DNA of 64,000 bases from positions 558,001-622,000 of the forward strand of contig JBILTR010000001.1 in NCBI GenBank assembly GCA_044371425.1, written 5' to 3'. This document shows positions 36,501-45,208 of this stretch, in pieces. A model generated the notes under the pieces. That model did not search any database and was not told where the DNA came from. It saw only the letters and a program-made list of their open reading frames with translations. The DNA comes from JBEISR01 sp044371425. Lineage in GTDB: Bacteria; Planctomycetota; Planctomycetia; Pirellulales; Pirellulaceae. A program made the position numbers and the translations under genes. Numbering within the stretch: position 1 is the first letter of the stretch; each line of letters begins with the position of its first letter.

Positions 36501-39500
36501 TTGCCACCGTTTCCGTCGCGTTCTCGGCCCCGAGTCGCCGCTATCTGTCGCTGGGTCGATTCCCTTCGCGTCGATGACGAAGTGGAGTACGTTCGGCGGC
36601 GACAGGGGGCGCCCAAACATCCAGGGAACTTGCTTCCCTCCCCTTCCCTGATCGCCTACCCTTGGGACACGGCCACCGCCGCCAGCACGCTGCAGAAGGC
36701 GGAATTAGGTGATGCCATCCCCGGTTCCGCCGATGCCCCGGCGCCGATGGAGCGAGGGGGGCTTCAAAAGAGCCTGGGAGAAGAGAAGGCTCAATCTGCC
36801 GCTAGTGAGTCGCTTCGGGCCTTTGAGTATCTGAAGCAAGGGGCGGTGCTGCTCGCCAATCGCAAGCCGGATGCAGAGGGGTGGATCGAGATCCCGAGGG
36901 ATCGACTGGCCGGCCATTCTGAAATCACCCTGGTGGCGGTCCAGTTGGGTGGCGTCGCAACCCACTCACTCACCTTGGAACCGCAAGCGATCCCGACCGT
37001 CGATCTGCGATTGGCTACCTCTCTGCCGCTCGATCAATCCTGGGCGATGCGTCGGCGAGTCCGTCGATTGGAACCAGGCGATAAGCCGATCGAACTGGGG
37101 GATCCGCGCACCACGCGCGTCCGCGTCTTTAGCTCGTTGGAAGATCTCTTCCGATGGCTGTTGCCGTTGACGGCCAGTCCGCAACTGGCCAGCTTCGAAC
37201 CGCTGGTGCGATGGCACCTGTTGAGCGAGGAGGAGAAGGAGCGATTTTGTGTCGAGCATGCTTGCCACGAGCTGCATTTATTTTTGTGGAGAAAGGACCG
37301 ACCCTTTTTCGATCGCGTGGTTCGACCTGTGCTCGCCGAAAAGATGGAAAAGCAGTTGGTCGATCGATATCTTCTGGAGCTGCCTTTGGAGAAGGATCGT
37401 ACTCTTTGGAACTACAGTCGCACCAATGCACTGGAACGGGTGCTGCTCGCCTCGCGCTTGCCTGAAGCACGGGATGGAAACCGACGCTGGCTGGCGCATC
37501 GGCTGGAACAACTGCCTCCCTCGGATCCGCTACAAGCGGAACGATTCCATAGCGCCATCGCCAGCCAGTCGATCGACATGGTGCCCTTAAAGCGGGTGCT
37601 GCGAGAGCAGTTTTGGGAGTTCAAGGAGCGGCAGCGGGGCGTGGTAGCGCAGGAGAGCGAAGAAGACTACTTGGGCCTTGACGCTGAGAATCGCAAGGAT
37701 CGATTCGGCGTCGATGGACTTGCCCAAGGAGAATCCCTTGGCTCCAGCAGCGGTGAGGATCCGCAAGCTAGGTTCAGTCAGCCTCCATCCCGTAGTGCTG
37801 GCGGCTTAGAAGCCGGTGGCATGGGAGGCCTGGGAGCCATGCGAGAGGAGAATCGCCCCGGGGATCCTGAGCGAGACAAAAGCGGGTTCGGCAGGATTAT
37901 GTCCCGCCGAGGGCGGCTGAGCGAAGCATCGCTCTACCGATCGCTGGAAATGACCCGACAGTGGGCCGAGTCGCAGTTTTACCGCACGCCGGTGGAGCTG
38001 CAGCAAGCCGGTCAGATTCCCCCCAGCCGCTGGTTGCTGGATTGGCTGGATGCCCAACCAGGTCCTTTCCTCCCGGAATCGATTCTATCGGTCTCCGGTT
38101 CGCTCAGCGAATCGCTGGCACTCCTTGCGCTGGTGGACTTACCCACCGAGGCAACGCCTGCTGAATTGAGCGTCGAGCAGGGGCAGATTCAGGTCCGCGT
38201 GGCACAGCCATCGCTCGCCTTTGTGGAGATGCTGGAGCCTGCGGTCGATCGTCCGGAAACCCCGCAATTGCTGGTTGGTCAGGAACTCTACCGGGAAGAG
38301 GAACAGGAGCAGCCAGATGCCGCGCCAGTGACTCAAGGCCCGCTGATCCGCGGAGTGGTCTACCGATCGGTCGTCGTGGTCACCAATCCCCATTCCCGCC
38401 CCCAGACGGCCGAACTGCTGACGCAGATCCCGCAGGGCGCTGTGGCTCTGCAAGCCGCCAAAGTCGTCGCCTCCAAGCCGCTGCCACTGAAGCCTTTTGA
38501 AAGTCGAAAGGAGAGTCTTCTTTTTTACTTCCCTATGGCGGGTTCGTTCGATCATCTGGGGCCTCAGATTGCGATCGATGGCGCCAAAGCGGGGTCGGGT
38601 GTGGCGCGGCGGTACGAGGTGATCGATCAACCGCTGCGCGAAGGGAGGATTTCCTGGAACGACGTTGCTGCCTGGGGTAGTCAAGAGGAGGTGCTGGCGT
38701 ACCTGCGCGATCGAACGGCTGAAGGGATCGACCTGAGCCGGATTGCCTTTCGAATGAAGGAGAAGGGATTCTTCGATGCTTGCCTGAAGGAGCTGGAGTC
38801 GCAGGGAGTTTATGCGAACTCGCTGTGGTCCTACGCTCTGATGCATCAGGATCCACTCCGTGTGGCGCAGTTTCTTGAGCATCAATCAGGGTGGATGGAA
38901 TCGATGGGGCCCTCGACTCGCGGGGGGCTAGGGGAATGGGAGTCTCGCGATCATTACCTCGATCCGTGGCTGGAGTATCTGCCGCTGGTTGTCGCTAGAC
39001 GCCATCCGCTAGGCAGCAACATCGTCATCCCCAATGAACGGCTGGAGGTAGAGTATCGCAGGCTGCTGTTGCGCATCCTGCATCATCCTGCTATCGAAGA
39101 CCGCGATCGAATGGAGTGTACGGTCTATCTGCTAGCGCAAAATCGGATCGCCGAGGCGATCACGCAGTTCGAAAAGATCGATCGCGCGCGGCTGGATGGC
39201 ACGCTGTTCTATGACTACCTCGATGCCTACCTCGATTTCCATCGGAAGCGGTACGATCGCGCTGTCCAGATCGCCAGCAAGTATCTCGATCTAGGCTCGC
39301 GGCGATGGCGGGAACGGTTTGCCGAGATCGTGCGGCAGGTGCGTCAGCGCGATGGTAGGGAAGACGATGCGGGGAATCAATTGACTTCCGGAGATCCGAA
39401 GAAGCTGGCAGATGATCCAGTGCAACGACTGCTTCTGGAGACGCGGCAAGCGGAACTGGGGGCGATGGCTGATCGTCAGCCGGTGGCCAACCTTGTCCAG

Positions 39501-40049
39501 GAGGAGGGTCGCTGGGTCCTCGTTCACCGCAATCTCCGCCGGTTGCAGGTGCGCTACTACCTGATCGATCTGGAGATGCTCTTTTCCCGTCGCCCCTTCC
39601 TCCAGGAAGAGGCGATGCAGCGAATCCCGATCCAACCCAACCAGGAAGAGTGGTTGGAACTGGATCCGGCGGGTGGCCGAAAGGAACTGAAGTTGCCCGA
39701 GGGATTGGCCAACCGCACCTTGCGGATCGAAGTGGCGTCGGACCGAGTTCTCGACTCCCAATTGGTTTCGGCAAGCGATCTGCAGGTGGCGATGGTGCCG
39801 GCCTACGCGAGACTTCAGGTGACCGATCGGCAAGGCAAGCCGCTGGAGGAGGTTTACGTGAAGGTCTACGCTCGTCACCGCGATGGATCGGTCCGCTTTT
39901 ATAAGGATGGATACACCGATCTGCGAGGCCAATTCGACTATGGATCGCTGTCGACTCCTGATCTGGATACGGTCGACCGCTTCGCGTTGTTGATCGCGCA
40001 TCCGCAAAGAGGCGCCGTGCTGCGGCAAAGCGAACCTCCGACGCGTTGA
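33594..40049 (+). CDS. Giant exported protein of unknown function (about 2150 aa)
   Basis: ATG ATG at 33591 and 33594; the second has the better six-base spacing to GGAGG. A signal peptide is likely (MAAVMGWVAVCTGV, cleavage after ALMA near residue 33). Residues 35-430 are helical with TPR-like units (LVAQAEGNLPEAEATLRAWE). From about 450 to 1150 come beta-sandwich segments of the Ig/macroglobulin type (VDLKNVPTLSVRIFSLDPAS, LRGRNGEFLAKHAVRVAVQC), comparable in layout to bacterial alpha-2-macroglobulins, but I see no thioester CxEQ motif. Residues about 1180-1500 are helical, about 1540-1720 are beta, and the C-terminus is a carboxypeptidase-regulatory-like domain (YARLQVTDRQGKPLEEVYVK, RFYKDGYTDLRGQFDYGS). 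The family is unknown to me; role in envelope or surface is inferred. Confidence 0.7.
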   Translation: MVEGRWIRMAAVMGWVAVCTGVDPMRYQSNALMAQSIETLEALALAPSRRDALAQLIPGTEEAFYFATLVAQAEGNLPEAEATLRAWESAFPRSTMAASLRDRQLWLDYPQKPQALIDRVLGRLQPNLQHAAPLSNPGASLPSRLDETLLAIEKKIEEAIAADPSLAKLNTEALAQLVARPLPIESLRALLHRLERVDPPGLVDAVARELSAKDSAGWGSLPIHSRMTLAQRQQLAKLQPKLLANDLFVRQWLERLRPDAPWEVLLPNDRRQRLADLEQFSLQLPDSLNSLKATILHHRLVWDAVDGIYDAASFDRYLRLPRRAPFLRVEPLQRIDPGHWVEPQASYEAQIGLPPIGDDSPWVRQYLLELLKDRDPTEAMRSMLEERYLDRMVAESRILHGVGDWQNQLAKFSPEEQRALRDRVELRFAPQSARRLGPQDPVQLLVDLKNVPTLSVRIFSLDPASLYERGLMPPSTDLDLDGLVPNDQWTIELAMPPQRLHRQSIPLPQCQGRGVWMVELLGGGLRSRMLIQKGRLSFLDQWTDSGHLLQVIDESGKAVPEAIVQMGAKTFLADADGTVLIPYGQSDQTVDLLLRSANGGNIERLEHRAESYQLDLGVLVDTQQLISGVTANLAMRAQLRCNGSPVPIGLLKQARVTIESVDAAGISAVQSIPDPKLLDTLEWTHSLLVPQGLAQLRVTLEGQVDKATGGRESVSGSWTLGVRHQERTAQIADFFLRRHPDQWILELRGRNGEFLAKHAVRVAVQCKALVDPVVVELATDDEGKIELGSLPQVASIEVRSDTIAARRLQLVDAPAAWPGRLILQEGERLVLPWRVDRHRGANAVAGDLPEWSLVELQQETWLADRKELVATTATTLEIPKCPAGRFLLTDHRSGSRCELWVLPTRAEEGILLSDHWIAQPSLAIPPSVQQVQVDPDRVRVQWGGDLSTLRVHVVATPWVPEIPPGRDLNLPPFPSRSRPRVAAICRWVDSLRVDDEVEYVRRRQGAPKHPGNLLPSPSLIAYPWDTATAASTLQKAELGDAIPGSADAPAPMERGGLQKSLGEEKAQSAASESLRAFEYLKQGAVLLANRKPDAEGWIEIPRDRLAGHSEITLVAVQLGGVATHSLTLEPQAIPTVDLRLATSLPLDQSWAMRRRVRRLEPGDKPIELGDPRTTRVRVFSSLEDLFRWLLPLTASPQLASFEPLVRWHLLSEEEKERFCVEHACHELHLFLWRKDRPFFDRVVRPVLAEKMEKQLVDRYLLELPLEKDRTLWNYSRTNALERVLLASRLPEARDGNRRWLAHRLEQLPPSDPLQAERFHSAIASQSIDMVPLKRVLREQFWEFKERQRGVVAQESEEDYLGLDAENRKDRFGVDGLAQGESLGSSSGEDPQARFSQPPSRSAGGLEAGGMGGLGAMREENRPGDPERDKSGFGRIMSRRGRLSEASLYRSLEMTRQWAESQFYRTPVELQQAGQIPPSRWLLDWLDAQPGPFLPESILSVSGSLSESLALLALVDLPTEATPAELSVEQGQIQVRVAQPSLAFVEMLEPAVDRPETPQLLVGQELYREEEQEQPDAAPVTQGPLIRGVVYRSVVVVTNPHSRPQTAELLTQIPQGAVALQAAKVVASKPLPLKPFESRKESLLFYFPMAGSFDHLGPQIAIDGAKAGSGVARRYEVIDQPLREGRISWNDVAAWGSQEEVLAYLRDRTAEGIDLSRIAFRMKEKGFFDACLKELESQGVYANSLWSYALMHQDPLRVAQFLEHQSGWMESMGPSTRGGLGEWESRDHYLDPWLEYLPLVVARRHPLGSNIVIPNERLEVEYRRLLLRILHHPAIEDRDRMECTVYLLAQNRIAEAITQFEKIDRARLDGTLFYDYLDAYLDFHRKRYDRAVQIASKYLDLGSRRWRERFAEIVRQVRQRDGREDDAGNQLTSGDPKKLADDPVQRLLLETRQAELGAMADRQPVANLVQEEGRWVLVHRNLRRLQVRYYLIDLEMLFSRRPFLQEEAMQRIPIQPNQEEWLELDPAGGRKELKLPEGLANRTLRIEVASDRVLDSQLVSASDLQVAMVPAYARLQVTDRQGKPLEEVYVKVYARHRDGSVRFYKDGYTDLRGQFDYGSLSTPDLDTVDRFALLIAHPQRGAVLRQSEPPTR

Positions 40050-40196
40050 CCGAAGGGCGCGGTCCGTGGGGAGCCGGCAACCTGACGGGAACTGGACAGT
40101 CGCTTACAATACTGGAACAGTTGGTCGGCCTTCGGACGCCGCCTCGGGGGATTTTCCTCCATATCACCACTCCGCGATCTAGGAAATGGTCCTTCC

Positions 40197-41282
40197 ATGA
40201 CCGATTCGGCCACGTTGCACCAGGAGCTTCCTAAGTCGCTTGAACAGATTCGGGATCCCGACAGCGGAAGGCCGCTGAGCGAGACCGGGCAGGTCACCCA
40301 GTGGCAAATTGCCAGTGGCCATGTCCGCTGCCAACTGGCGCTCTCCAGCGCCTCGATGCCACTGCGGCATTGGATGGTCGACCAGATCACCCAGCGATTC
40401 CAAGCGCAGGTGCAGGGGATTCAGTCGGTTCAAATCGACGTGGTGCAGCGCGACCGTCCCTACCCTGCCATCGGTCAAATCGGCCTGAAGGCGCGACACG
40501 TGATCGCCGTCGGTTCGGGAAAAGGAGGGGTGGGTAAGAGCACCGTCGCCGCTTCGCTGGCGCTGGCACTGGAAAAACTTGGTGCTCGAGTCGGGTTGAT
40601 GGATGCCGACATCTACGGTCCCAGCATCCCGCATCTGTTGGGGCTTTCGGGACGCCCTGAAATCATCGAAGGGAAAATTCAGCCGATCCGCCTGGGGAAG
40701 ATGCCTGTTCTATCGATGGGGTTTCTTGTCGAACGGCATCAGGCGGTGATCTGGCGCGGGCCGATGCTGCATGGGTCGCTGACGCAATTCCTGCGCGACA
40801 CCGCATGGGGAGAACTCGATTATCTGGTGATCGACCTGCCTCCGGGCACCGGCGATGTCGTCCTGACGCTCTCCCAACTGGTGCCGCTTGCAGGGGCCGT
40901 CGTGGTCTGCACACCGCAGGAGGTGGCGCTGCTGGATGCCGATAAAGCAATCGCCATGTTCGATAAGACCAAGGTTCCGCTGCTGGGGTTGGTGGAGAAT
41001 ATGAGCGGGTTTACCTGCCCGGATACCGGAAAGACCTACGCCATCTTCGGCAAGGGAGGGACGCGAGCTAGGGCGGAACAGCTAGGGGTGCCGCTGCTGG
41101 CGGAGATTCCAATCCAGATGCCGATGAGGGAGCTATCCGATGAGGGTGGCCTGCCTCGGGCCCTGGAGGTTCCGGAGGTGGGTGCCATCATGGAGAAACT
41201 GGCGGTGGAAGTCGCCAAGAGCATCGCCGATCAGAACTTCAAACGGCCCGTGGCCGCAGCGCCGCTCCCTGTTCTGGGGTAA
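40197..41282 (+). CDS. mrp: Mrp/ApbC family iron-sulfur carrier ATPase
   Basis: A 361-aa P-loop NTPase (Mrp/NBP35/ApbC) that holds and delivers iron-sulfur clusters. An N-terminal MIP18/DUF59-like domain (residues about 5-90) precedes the deviant Walker A GSGKGGVGKSTVAASLALAL at about 103. Other motifs: LMDADIYGPSIPHLLGL, VIWRGPMLHGSLTQFL, YLVIDLPPGTGDVVL. The segment that in many ApbC proteins is CPxC reads FTCPDTGKTYAIFG, so the second cysteine is absent; several bacterial lineages also vary here. PutA follows 122 bp downstream. Confidence 0.93.
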   Translation: MTDSATLHQELPKSLEQIRDPDSGRPLSETGQVTQWQIASGHVRCQLALSSASMPLRHWMVDQITQRFQAQVQGIQSVQIDVVQRDRPYPAIGQIGLKARHVIAVGSGKGGVGKSTVAASLALALEKLGARVGLMDADIYGPSIPHLLGLSGRPEIIEGKIQPIRLGKMPVLSMGFLVERHQAVIWRGPMLHGSLTQFLRDTAWGELDYLVIDLPPGTGDVVLTLSQLVPLAGAVVVCTPQEVALLDADKAIAMFDKTKVPLLGLVENMSGFTCPDTGKTYAIFGKGGTRARAEQLGVPLLAEIPIQMPMRELSDEGGLPRALEVPEVGAIMEKLAVEVAKSIADQNFKRPVAAAPLPVLG

Positions 41283-41404
41283 GGCTTTCGACGATTGCTC
41301 CGCTGCCAAATGGCAGGGGGACTATCTTTGGTATAAGGGACGGGTCGCCGCCTCGCAGGTGGCCACGGCCCCAAGGCAACTTATCAACAGGTGATCAATC
41401 CACC

Positions 41405-44400
41405 ATGGCGAACCAAATCGACGGCGACACCCCTCCCAACTCCCTCGCCGACTGGCTCACCCAACTCCCTCAGCGGCTGGAAGGGGAAGGACACCAATCC
41501 AGTTTCCGCGACGCCTCGGTGGTGGAAGCTGCTCTCGAACTGGCGAGGATGCTGCAGCGACGAGCGATGGAATTGCAGACGCCGCAGGAAAAACGTCAGC
41601 AGGCAGAACTGGACCGGATGATCCAGCATCCTGGGGACAAAGCCACCTTGACGCAGTTCACCGACCAGGGCTTTCGCAGCCAGTCGGCCAATCGATCGGT
41701 CGACCAACTGGTCCATATCCTCGACGTTCAGGGTGTGCCTCGATTCTTCGGATCGATCGACTGGACGCTGATGAAGGGCTTTCAGTCCTTTGGCGGCTAC
41801 CTTCCTGGGGTCGCTGTCCCTTTGGTCAAGGAGAAAATGCGTCGCGAGACGGCCAACGTGATACTCCCGGCCGAAGAAGCAATGCTGCGGGAACATCTGC
41901 AGGAGCGGCGAGCCGAAGGGGTTCGGATGAACGTCAACTTCCTGGGGGAAGCGATCCTGGGAGAAAAGGAAGCGCAGCGTCGCCTGGAGGGATATCTGGC
42001 CAGTCTGCAGTTGCCTGAAATCGAATGCGTTTCGGTCAAAATCTCCACCCTCTATTCCCAGATCTCAGCGCTGGCCCGCAGGTCGACTCTGCGTGTCCTG
42101 GGAGAGCGTCTGGAGTGGTTGTATCGGGCGGCGCTAAAGGAGACGTTCCAGCAGAAAGATGGCACCAAGACGACCAAGTTCGTCTATCTCGACATGGAAG
42201 AGTACCGCGACATGTGGTTGACGGCCGAACTCTTCATGCGGACGCTCGATCAACCCGGGCTGGATCAGGTGCGAGCGGGGATCGCGCTGCAGGCCTACCT
42301 CCCCGATTCCTTCTTGGTCCAAGAGGAGGTCACGCGTTGGGCGATGGAGCGACGCAAGCGAGGCGGTGGGCCGGTGACGATTCGCATCGTCAAAGGGGCC
42401 AACATGGAGATGGAGCGGGTGGAATCGAGCGTCCGGGGTTGGCCGCAAGCTCCCTACAAGATCAAACTGGAGACCGATGCCAACTACAAAAAAATGGTGC
42501 AATACGGCATGGAGCCCTCGCGGCTGGATGCGGTGCACCTGGGGATCGCATCGCACAATCTGTTCGACGTCGCCTACGCACTGGTCCTGGCGACGCAGGT
42601 CCAAGCAGGCCCACGCGTCCAATTCGAAATGCTGGAAGGGATGGCCAATCACCAGCGCCGTGCGCTGTTCGAAGCGACCAAGCGACTGCTGCTCTATGCC
42701 CCTGCCTGCCATCGCGAGGAGTTCATCAACGCGATCGGCTACCTGATCCGACGGCTCGACGAAAACACCGGTCCCGACAACTTTCTCCGCCACGCTTTTC
42801 GCATCACCGTCGATGGATCGACCTGGAAGCGACTGGAAGGTGGGTTTCTGGAATCGCTGAGGATGGTCGATACGATTTCCAACCAGCCCCGCCGCACGCA
42901 GGACCGCCGGTCGGCACCCTGTCAACCACCGCCTCCCGTTCAGTGGCAGCAGTTGGAGAATGAGCCGGATACCGATTTTTCACTCCGGCAGAACAGCCTT
43001 TGGGCCGAAGAAATCGTCGCCCGTTGGGAAGGTCGCCGAGACGCTCAAGCAACCGAAATCCCCGTGGTCATCGCCGGTAGGCAGGAAACGGGAGAAGGGG
43101 GGCTGATGGAGTCGATCGATCCATCGCGGCCCGAAGGCGTGGCGGCTAGATACCGCCAAGCTTCCCAAAGGCAGTTGGATCTGGCGGTCCAGTGCGCTTC
43201 GAGCGACCCGGCCGGCTGGAGAGCCGCTTCGCCGGAGCATCGGTATGGGGTGTTGCGAGCGGTGGCGCAGCGGCTGAGGGAGAGGCGTGGAGATCTGATG
43301 GGGGCCGCCCTGGTCGATGGCGGGAAATCGCTAGCCGAAAGCGATCCGGAAGTCAGCGAAGCGATCGACTTTGTGGAGTTCTACGCCCGCTGTGCGCTCG
43401 ATCTGTTCCAAGATCGATCGTTGGGGGCTCAGCCCCGCGGCGCCGTCCTGGTGGTTAGCCCCTGGAACTTTCCGATCGCCATTCCCTGTGGTGGGATTGC
43501 CGCAGCGCTGGCGGCAGGCAATACAGTCCTCCTGAAACCTGCTTCCGATACCGTGCTACCGGCCTATCTGCTGTGCGAAGCATTTTGGGATGGAGGGGTT
43601 CCCCGCGAAGCGCTCCAGCTCATCCCCTGCTCGGGCCGCCTCGCGGGATCGCAACTGCTGGGTCGCCCGGAAGTCGATACGGTGATCCTCACCGGTGGCA
43701 CCGAAACGGCGCTCAAAATGCTGGGCGATCATCCGCGACTACGATTGTTCGCCGAGACAGGGGGAAAGAACGGCACGATCGTTACCGCGCTTAGCGATCG
43801 AGACCAGGCGATCAAAAATGTTCTCCATTCAGCGTTCTCCCATTCGGGGCAAAAATGCAGCGCCACTTCGCTGCTCCTTCTCGAGGAGGAAGTCTTCCAC
43901 GATCGCGCTTTTCGAGACCAATTGGTCGATGCGGTCGCTAGCCTCCGCGTCGGTTCGGTCTGGAAGCTCTCCACCAAGATGGGACCATTGATCCGTCCGC
44001 CCGAAGGAGCTTTGCTGCGAGGACTGAAGGAACTGGAGCATGGGGAATCGTGGGCTTTGATCCCCAAAAACCTCGACGACAACCCTTGCCTTTACAGCCC
44101 CGGTATCAAATGGAACGTGCAGCGAGGGTCGTTTACGCACCTGACGGAGCTGTTTGGTCCCGTGCTGGGGGTGATGCCCTTCCGAAAACTGGAGGAAGCG
44201 ATCGAGCTGCTGCATCAGACCGGATATGGGCTTACCAGTGGCCTGGAGAGCCTGGATGATCGCGAGCAGGCGGTGTGGCGCAAGAAGATGCGCGCTGGGA
44301 ATCTCTACATCAACCGTCCGACAACCGGCGCTGTGGTGCTCAGACAACCCTTCGGTGGCCTGGGGCGAAGCGCCTTTGGACCAGGGATCAAAGCCGGCGG

Positions 44401-45127
44401 ACCGAACTACGTCGTCCCACTAGTGCGTTGTCATCCACCCGAGAATGTGCAGCTGCCTCCCAGCAATGGTCCGCAACTCCCATCGCTCAAGACGCTCTGG
44501 AATACCCTCCACCGTCCATCCAACGCGGAAGCGTTTGTGCAATTGAGCGGGCAGAACCGGCAGGAATGGAGTCGTCTGCTGCAGGCGATTCTCGACTATG
44601 ACCGCGTCGCCAGGGAAGAGATTCGTCAGGAGCATGACACATTGCGGCTGCTGGGGCAGGACAACTTCCGGCGGTACCTACCGATGCAGCGCGTCCGTCT
44701 GCGGGTAGGTCCCGAAGATCGGCTCTGGGAGGTGCTGGCTGCCGCCTCGGCAGCGGTCGCCGCAGGTGCTCGCATCACCATCTCAAGACCCGTCGATCTG
44801 CACGACGAATGGGAAGCATGGATGGAACAGTGGACGCAGGATTGGGGTGCCGATATCGAGTTCGTCGAAGAGACCGATCAAGTCTTTCTGGGGGCGCTGG
44901 TCGGTGGGCAGGCAGACCGCGTCCGCGTGCTCCAGCCAGGGTCGCTGGCACTGGCCATCCTGCAGACGGCGATCGAGCATCATGTGCCGGTGGTCGATGA
45001 GCCGCTGCATGCTGCGGGGCGAATCGAATTGCTTTGGTATGTGCAAGAGCAGAGCGTATCGACCGACTACCATCGCTACGGCAACCTGGGTATGCGAGCG
45101 ACGGAGGCACGGCGCGAACCGACCTGA
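41405..45127 (+). CDS. putA: Bifunctional proline dehydrogenase / P5C dehydrogenase (type B PutA)
   Basis: A 1240-aa enzyme that oxidises proline to glutamate. Residues about 80-490 are the FAD-dependent proline dehydrogenase barrel (IRIVKGANMEMERVESSVRG, LETDANYKKMVQYG, FEMLEGMANHQRRAL). Residues about 560-1010 are the NAD-dependent P5C dehydrogenase with Glu784 (FAETGGKNGTI) and catalytic Cys818 (SGQKCSATS) and the Rossmann stretch VVSPWNFPIAIPCGG. Residues about 1040-1240 are the extra ALDH-superfamily-like C-terminal domain of type B PutAs. No N-terminal ribbon-helix-helix domain, so it should not act as its own repressor. The start at 41405 gives MANQIDGDTPPNS. Convergent with the DPP IV gene. 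Confidence 0.95.
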   Translation: MANQIDGDTPPNSLADWLTQLPQRLEGEGHQSSFRDASVVEAALELARMLQRRAMELQTPQEKRQQAELDRMIQHPGDKATLTQFTDQGFRSQSANRSVDQLVHILDVQGVPRFFGSIDWTLMKGFQSFGGYLPGVAVPLVKEKMRRETANVILPAEEAMLREHLQERRAEGVRMNVNFLGEAILGEKEAQRRLEGYLASLQLPEIECVSVKISTLYSQISALARRSTLRVLGERLEWLYRAALKETFQQKDGTKTTKFVYLDMEEYRDMWLTAELFMRTLDQPGLDQVRAGIALQAYLPDSFLVQEEVTRWAMERRKRGGGPVTIRIVKGANMEMERVESSVRGWPQAPYKIKLETDANYKKMVQYGMEPSRLDAVHLGIASHNLFDVAYALVLATQVQAGPRVQFEMLEGMANHQRRALFEATKRLLLYAPACHREEFINAIGYLIRRLDENTGPDNFLRHAFRITVDGSTWKRLEGGFLESLRMVDTISNQPRRTQDRRSAPCQPPPPVQWQQLENEPDTDFSLRQNSLWAEEIVARWEGRRDAQATEIPVVIAGRQETGEGGLMESIDPSRPEGVAARYRQASQRQLDLAVQCASSDPAGWRAASPEHRYGVLRAVAQRLRERRGDLMGAALVDGGKSLAESDPEVSEAIDFVEFYARCALDLFQDRSLGAQPRGAVLVVSPWNFPIAIPCGGIAAALAAGNTVLLKPASDTVLPAYLLCEAFWDGGVPREALQLIPCSGRLAGSQLLGRPEVDTVILTGGTETALKMLGDHPRLRLFAETGGKNGTIVTALSDRDQAIKNVLHSAFSHSGQKCSATSLLLLEEEVFHDRAFRDQLVDAVASLRVGSVWKLSTKMGPLIRPPEGALLRGLKELEHGESWALIPKNLDDNPCLYSPGIKWNVQRGSFTHLTELFGPVLGVMPFRKLEEAIELLHQTGYGLTSGLESLDDREQAVWRKKMRAGNLYINRPTTGAVVLRQPFGGLGRSAFGPGIKAGGPNYVVPLVRCHPPENVQLPPSNGPQLPSLKTLWNTLHRPSNAEAFVQLSGQNRQEWSRLLQAILDYDRVAREEIRQEHDTLRLLGQDNFRRYLPMQRVRLRVGPEDRLWEVLAAASAAVAAGARITISRPVDLHDEWEAWMEQWTQDWGADIEFVEETDQVFLGALVGGQADRVRVLQPGSLALAILQTAIEHHVPVVDEPLHAAGRIELLWYVQEQSVSTDYHRYGNLGMRATEARREPT

Positions 45128-45208
45128 GTGGACGCGGGCCACTCTTCCACAGACCTCGGTCGATGGCCGCGCCCGCTAGCTGACCGGTACGATGGCAAGG
45201 CCTTGCGT

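Noticed and set aside
45126..45144. Hairpin GAGTGG/CCACTC at the PutA stop as terminator
   Set aside because: Overlaps the stop codon and has no T-run.
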